From assembly GCA_035353055.1 (NCBI GenBank), contig DAOPYW010000010.1:1-44707 (forward strand): 44,707 nt of DNA, read 5' to 3'. A program made the translations under genes and the position numbers. Numbering within the stretch: the stretch's first letter is position 1; every line of letters begins with the position of its first letter. Under the pieces are notes generated by a model, which was not told where the DNA came from, made no database searches, and saw only the letters and a list, made by a program, of their open reading frames with translations. The DNA is from JAAYDH01 sp035353055 (GTDB lineage Bacteria > Bacillota_I > Bacilli_A > RFN20 > CAG-826). Shown here piece after piece: positions 43,051 to 44,707 of the stretch.

Positions 43051-44412
43051 ATGTATCGTAAAAATGCTTGGAAAAAGTATGCTGATAATCCTAGCATCGT
43101 CATTAATTTTGCTGAAGAATACAAGCGATTTCTCAGCCAATGCAAGACTGAGAGATTAGTCAGTCAATATGCGGTTAATCTATTGAATAAGCGCGGCTTT
43201 GTCCCTGCCGAAAGCAAGAACAACGTCAAAAAAGGCGACAAGCTTTATTTTTTAAATAAAAATAAAAACATCTGCGCTTTCATCATCGGGGAAAAGCCGC
43301 TGAGCGATGGCTTGCGCATCTTGGGAGCCCACATCGATTCCCCTCGCTTAGACTTGAAGGAAAACCCCGTCTATGAGAGCAAAGGCTTTGCTCTTGGTGA
43401 TACCCACTATTATGGTGGTGTCAAAAAATATCAATGGGTGACCATTCCTCTAGCTTTGCACGGAGTAGTTTGCAAAAAAGATGGCACCTGTGTAGATATC
43501 AATATCGGCGAAGCCGAAAGCGAACCAGTCGTCGGCATCACTGATCTATTGATTCACCTCTCTGCTGATCAATTAAATAAAACTTTAGGAAAGGCCATCG
43601 AAGGAGAGAGCCTCGACATCTCTTTAGGCAGCATTCCTTTGAACGATCAAGAAAAAGAGCCCGTCAAAGCTAATGTCCTCCGCTTATTAAAAGAAAAATA
43701 TCAAATTGATGAAGAAGATTTAGTCTCCGCAGAAATCGAAGTGGTTCCCGCTGGAAACGCTCGTGATTACGGCCTCGACCAAAGCATGATTGCTGGCTAT
43801 GGCCACGATGACCGAAGTTGTGCTTATACTTCTCTATTAGCTTTGCTCGACAGCGAAGCTAGCGCATATACCAGCTGCTGCATCCTCGTCGACAAGGAAG
43901 AAATCGGCTCCGTCGGAGCGACTGGTGCTCAATCGCTTTTCTTCGAAAATGCCATTGCTAAGCTAGCTGCTTTAATGAAAGACAAGAATCCTCTTTGGAC
44001 TGCGAGAATCGCACTTGAAAATAGCAAGATGCTATCGAGCGATGTCTCCGCGGCCTATGATCCTCTATACGCTTCGGTCAATGATCCGAGAAACTGCGCT
44101 TACTTTGGCGAAGGCATTGTCTTCAACAAGTATACTGGTTCCCGCGGCAAGAGCGGATCCAACGATGCAAATCCAGAATACTACGCTGAAGTTCGCAAGA
44201 TCATGGATGAAGCCGGAGTATCATGGCAAACTGCTGAGCTCGGAAAAGTCGATCAGGGAGGCGGTGGAACCATCGCTTACATCCTTGGCAATTATAATAT
44301 GAATGTCATCGATGCCGGCATCGCCGTGCTCAACATGCACTCCCCGATGGAAATCGTCAGCAAAGTCGATGTTTACGAAGCCTATCTCGCCTATAAAGCA
44401 TTCCTTAAATAA
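43051..44412 (+). CDS. M18 family aminopeptidase
   Basis: A 453-residue cytoplasmic zinc aminopeptidase of family M18 (aspartyl aminopeptidase type), of normal length. Family motifs in order: GAHIDSPRLDLKENPVYE (metal-binding His), YYGGVKKYQW, GYGHDDRSCAYTSL (metal-binding Asp), DKEEIGSVGATGAQS (catalytic and metal Glu), GSRGKSGSNDAN, GKVDQGGGGTIAYILG and the C-terminal NMHSPMEIVSK (metal-binding His). It removes N-terminal residues, probably acidic ones, in peptide turnover. GGAGGT precedes the ATG. It is monocistronic, between two terminators. Confidence 0.95.
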   Translation: MYRKNAWKKYADNPSIVINFAEEYKRFLSQCKTERLVSQYAVNLLNKRGFVPAESKNNVKKGDKLYFLNKNKNICAFIIGEKPLSDGLRILGAHIDSPRLDLKENPVYESKGFALGDTHYYGGVKKYQWVTIPLALHGVVCKKDGTCVDINIGEAESEPVVGITDLLIHLSADQLNKTLGKAIEGESLDISLGSIPLNDQEKEPVKANVLRLLKEKYQIDEEDLVSAEIEVVPAGNARDYGLDQSMIAGYGHDDRSCAYTSLLALLDSEASAYTSCCILVDKEEIGSVGATGAQSLFFENAIAKLAALMKDKNPLWTARIALENSKMLSSDVSAAYDPLYASVNDPRNCAYFGEGIVFNKYTGSRGKSGSNDANPEYYAEVRKIMDEAGVSWQTAELGKVDQGGGGTIAYILGNYNMNVIDAGIAVLNMHSPMEIVSKVDVYEAYLAYKAFLK

Positions 44413-44432
44413 ACATCGCAATATCTATCATT

Positions 44433-44457
44433 AAAAGGAATCGTTGATTCCTTTTTT
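44433..44457 (+). terminator. Terminator after the M18 aminopeptidase gene
   Basis: AAAAGGAATC (44433-44442), loop GTT and GATTCCTTTT (44446-44455) with further T. Confidence 0.9.
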
Positions 44458-44532
44458 TATTGCTGTGAACTCATTTATATTCATTGTTGGTTTTTAAAGA
44501 TTCCTTTATGAAATACCCAAAAGTTTTTTTGC

Positions 44533-44562
44533 TTTACAAAGTAAACGCTTTCTTGCTATTAT
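44533..44562 (+). promoter_or_regulatory. Promoter of tRNA-His
   Basis: TTTACA (44533-44538), an 18-base spacer and TATTAT (44557-44562) with a TG one base before it (extended -10). Confidence 0.6.
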
Positions 44563-44584
44563 AGTTATCGCTATCAGCAGACTT

Positions 44585-44661
44585 GGCGAGTATGGTGAAT
44601 CAGTTAACACATCTGGCTGTGAACCAGACATTGGCAGGTGCGACCCCTGTTACTCGCCCCA
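44585..44661 (+). tRNA. tRNA-His (anticodon GTG)
   Basis: The cloverleaf has acceptor GCGAGTA/TACTCGC, D-arm GTG...CAC, anticodon stem TCTGG/CCAGA with loop CTGTGAA (anticodon GTG), T-arm GCAGG/CCTGT, discriminator C and encoded CCA. The extra G-1 at 44585, opposite C73, is the identity mark of tRNA-His. Confidence 0.95.
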
Positions 44662-44674
44662 AACAAATATGATT

Positions 44675-44702
44675 GGCTTTCTTGAACAAGAAAGCCTTTT
44701 TT
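44675..44702 (+). terminator. Terminator of the tRNA-His gene
   Basis: GGCTTTCTTG (44675-44684), loop AA and CAAGAAAGCC (44687-44696), followed by TTTTTT. Confidence 0.9.
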
Positions 44703-44707
44703 GACGA

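Noticed and set aside
1..44707. Mycoplasma-type code (TGA = Trp), suggested by low GC and Mollicute-like families
   Set aside because: Genes end at TGA where this fits gene overlaps (for example the PlsC-like gene at 25000), and conserved Trp positions use TGG.

Overview
The window is 44.7 kb of AT-rich, low-GC DNA that reads as one stretch of chromosome from a Bacilli/Mollicutes-related Firmicute. Evidence: strong AGGAGG-type ribosome sites, compact gene spacing, small intrinsic terminators, and Firmicute-type families (DegV, MarR with a FabT-like box, ABC exporters). TGA acts as a stop (for example at the 3' end of the PlsC-like gene, position 25000), so the genetic code is standard and not the Mycoplasma code. 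A flavodiiron protein and an Fe-S L-serine dehydratase suggest an anaerobic or microaerophilic, probably gut-associated lifestyle. This placement is inference; there is no rRNA or marker gene to fix it.

Layout. 1-1.7 kb: a metallophosphoesterase lipoprotein. 1.9-3.7 kb: an overlapping operon of an ArsR-type repressor, a DUF5714 protein and an MsrA fused to a free-methionine-R-sulfoxide reductase domain. 3.9-5.9 kb: a two-TM protein, then a MarR regulator and a DegV fatty-acid-binding protein behind a FabT-like palindrome. 6.1-8.1 kb: a first large surface protein. 8.3-10.9 kb: a three-gene ABC-2 exporter. 10.9-13.8 kb: a fused ABC ATPase/FtsX-type permease on the minus strand. 14-17.5 kb: an ArsB/SLC13-type permease followed by a DUF1538 membrane protein and two PII-like regulators. 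17.5-20.9 kb: flavodiiron protein, nicotinamidase-like hydrolase, tRNA-Arg and an MFS transporter. 21-24.4 kb: an Mbeg1-like hydrolase, enolase and BPG-dependent phosphoglycerate mutase. 24.4-27.6 kb: a minus-strand GT8 glycosyltransferase / PlsC-like acyltransferase / CrtO-like membrane protein cassette and a four-TM protein. 28-38.5 kb: a surface/secreted protein island with a frame-disrupted M6-type metalloprotease and two tandem paralogous cell-surface proteins. 38.6-44.7 kb: a beta-propeller-like membrane-anchored protein, a P-loop kinase, an esterase, L-serine dehydratase, a standalone DbpA-type RNA-binding protein, an M18 aminopeptidase and tRNA-His.

Most distinctive points: (i) three surface proteins share an undescribed-looking C-terminal module (RYDY-[IV]-V-x-KY, then F-[ML]-SR) immediately before a terminal TM helix and basic tail; (ii) the two tandem paralogs have poly-G ribosome sites and share a 14-nt box exactly 198 nt upstream of each start; (iii) the metalloprotease gene is broken in an AT microrepeat right after its N-terminal domain; (iv) a DUF1538-PII-PII operon; (v) a MsrA-fRMsr fusion under an ArsR-like repressor; (vi) a standalone DbpA-domain protein whose structured leader resembles pieces of 23S rRNA and carries a 25-codon ORF overlapping its start codon.
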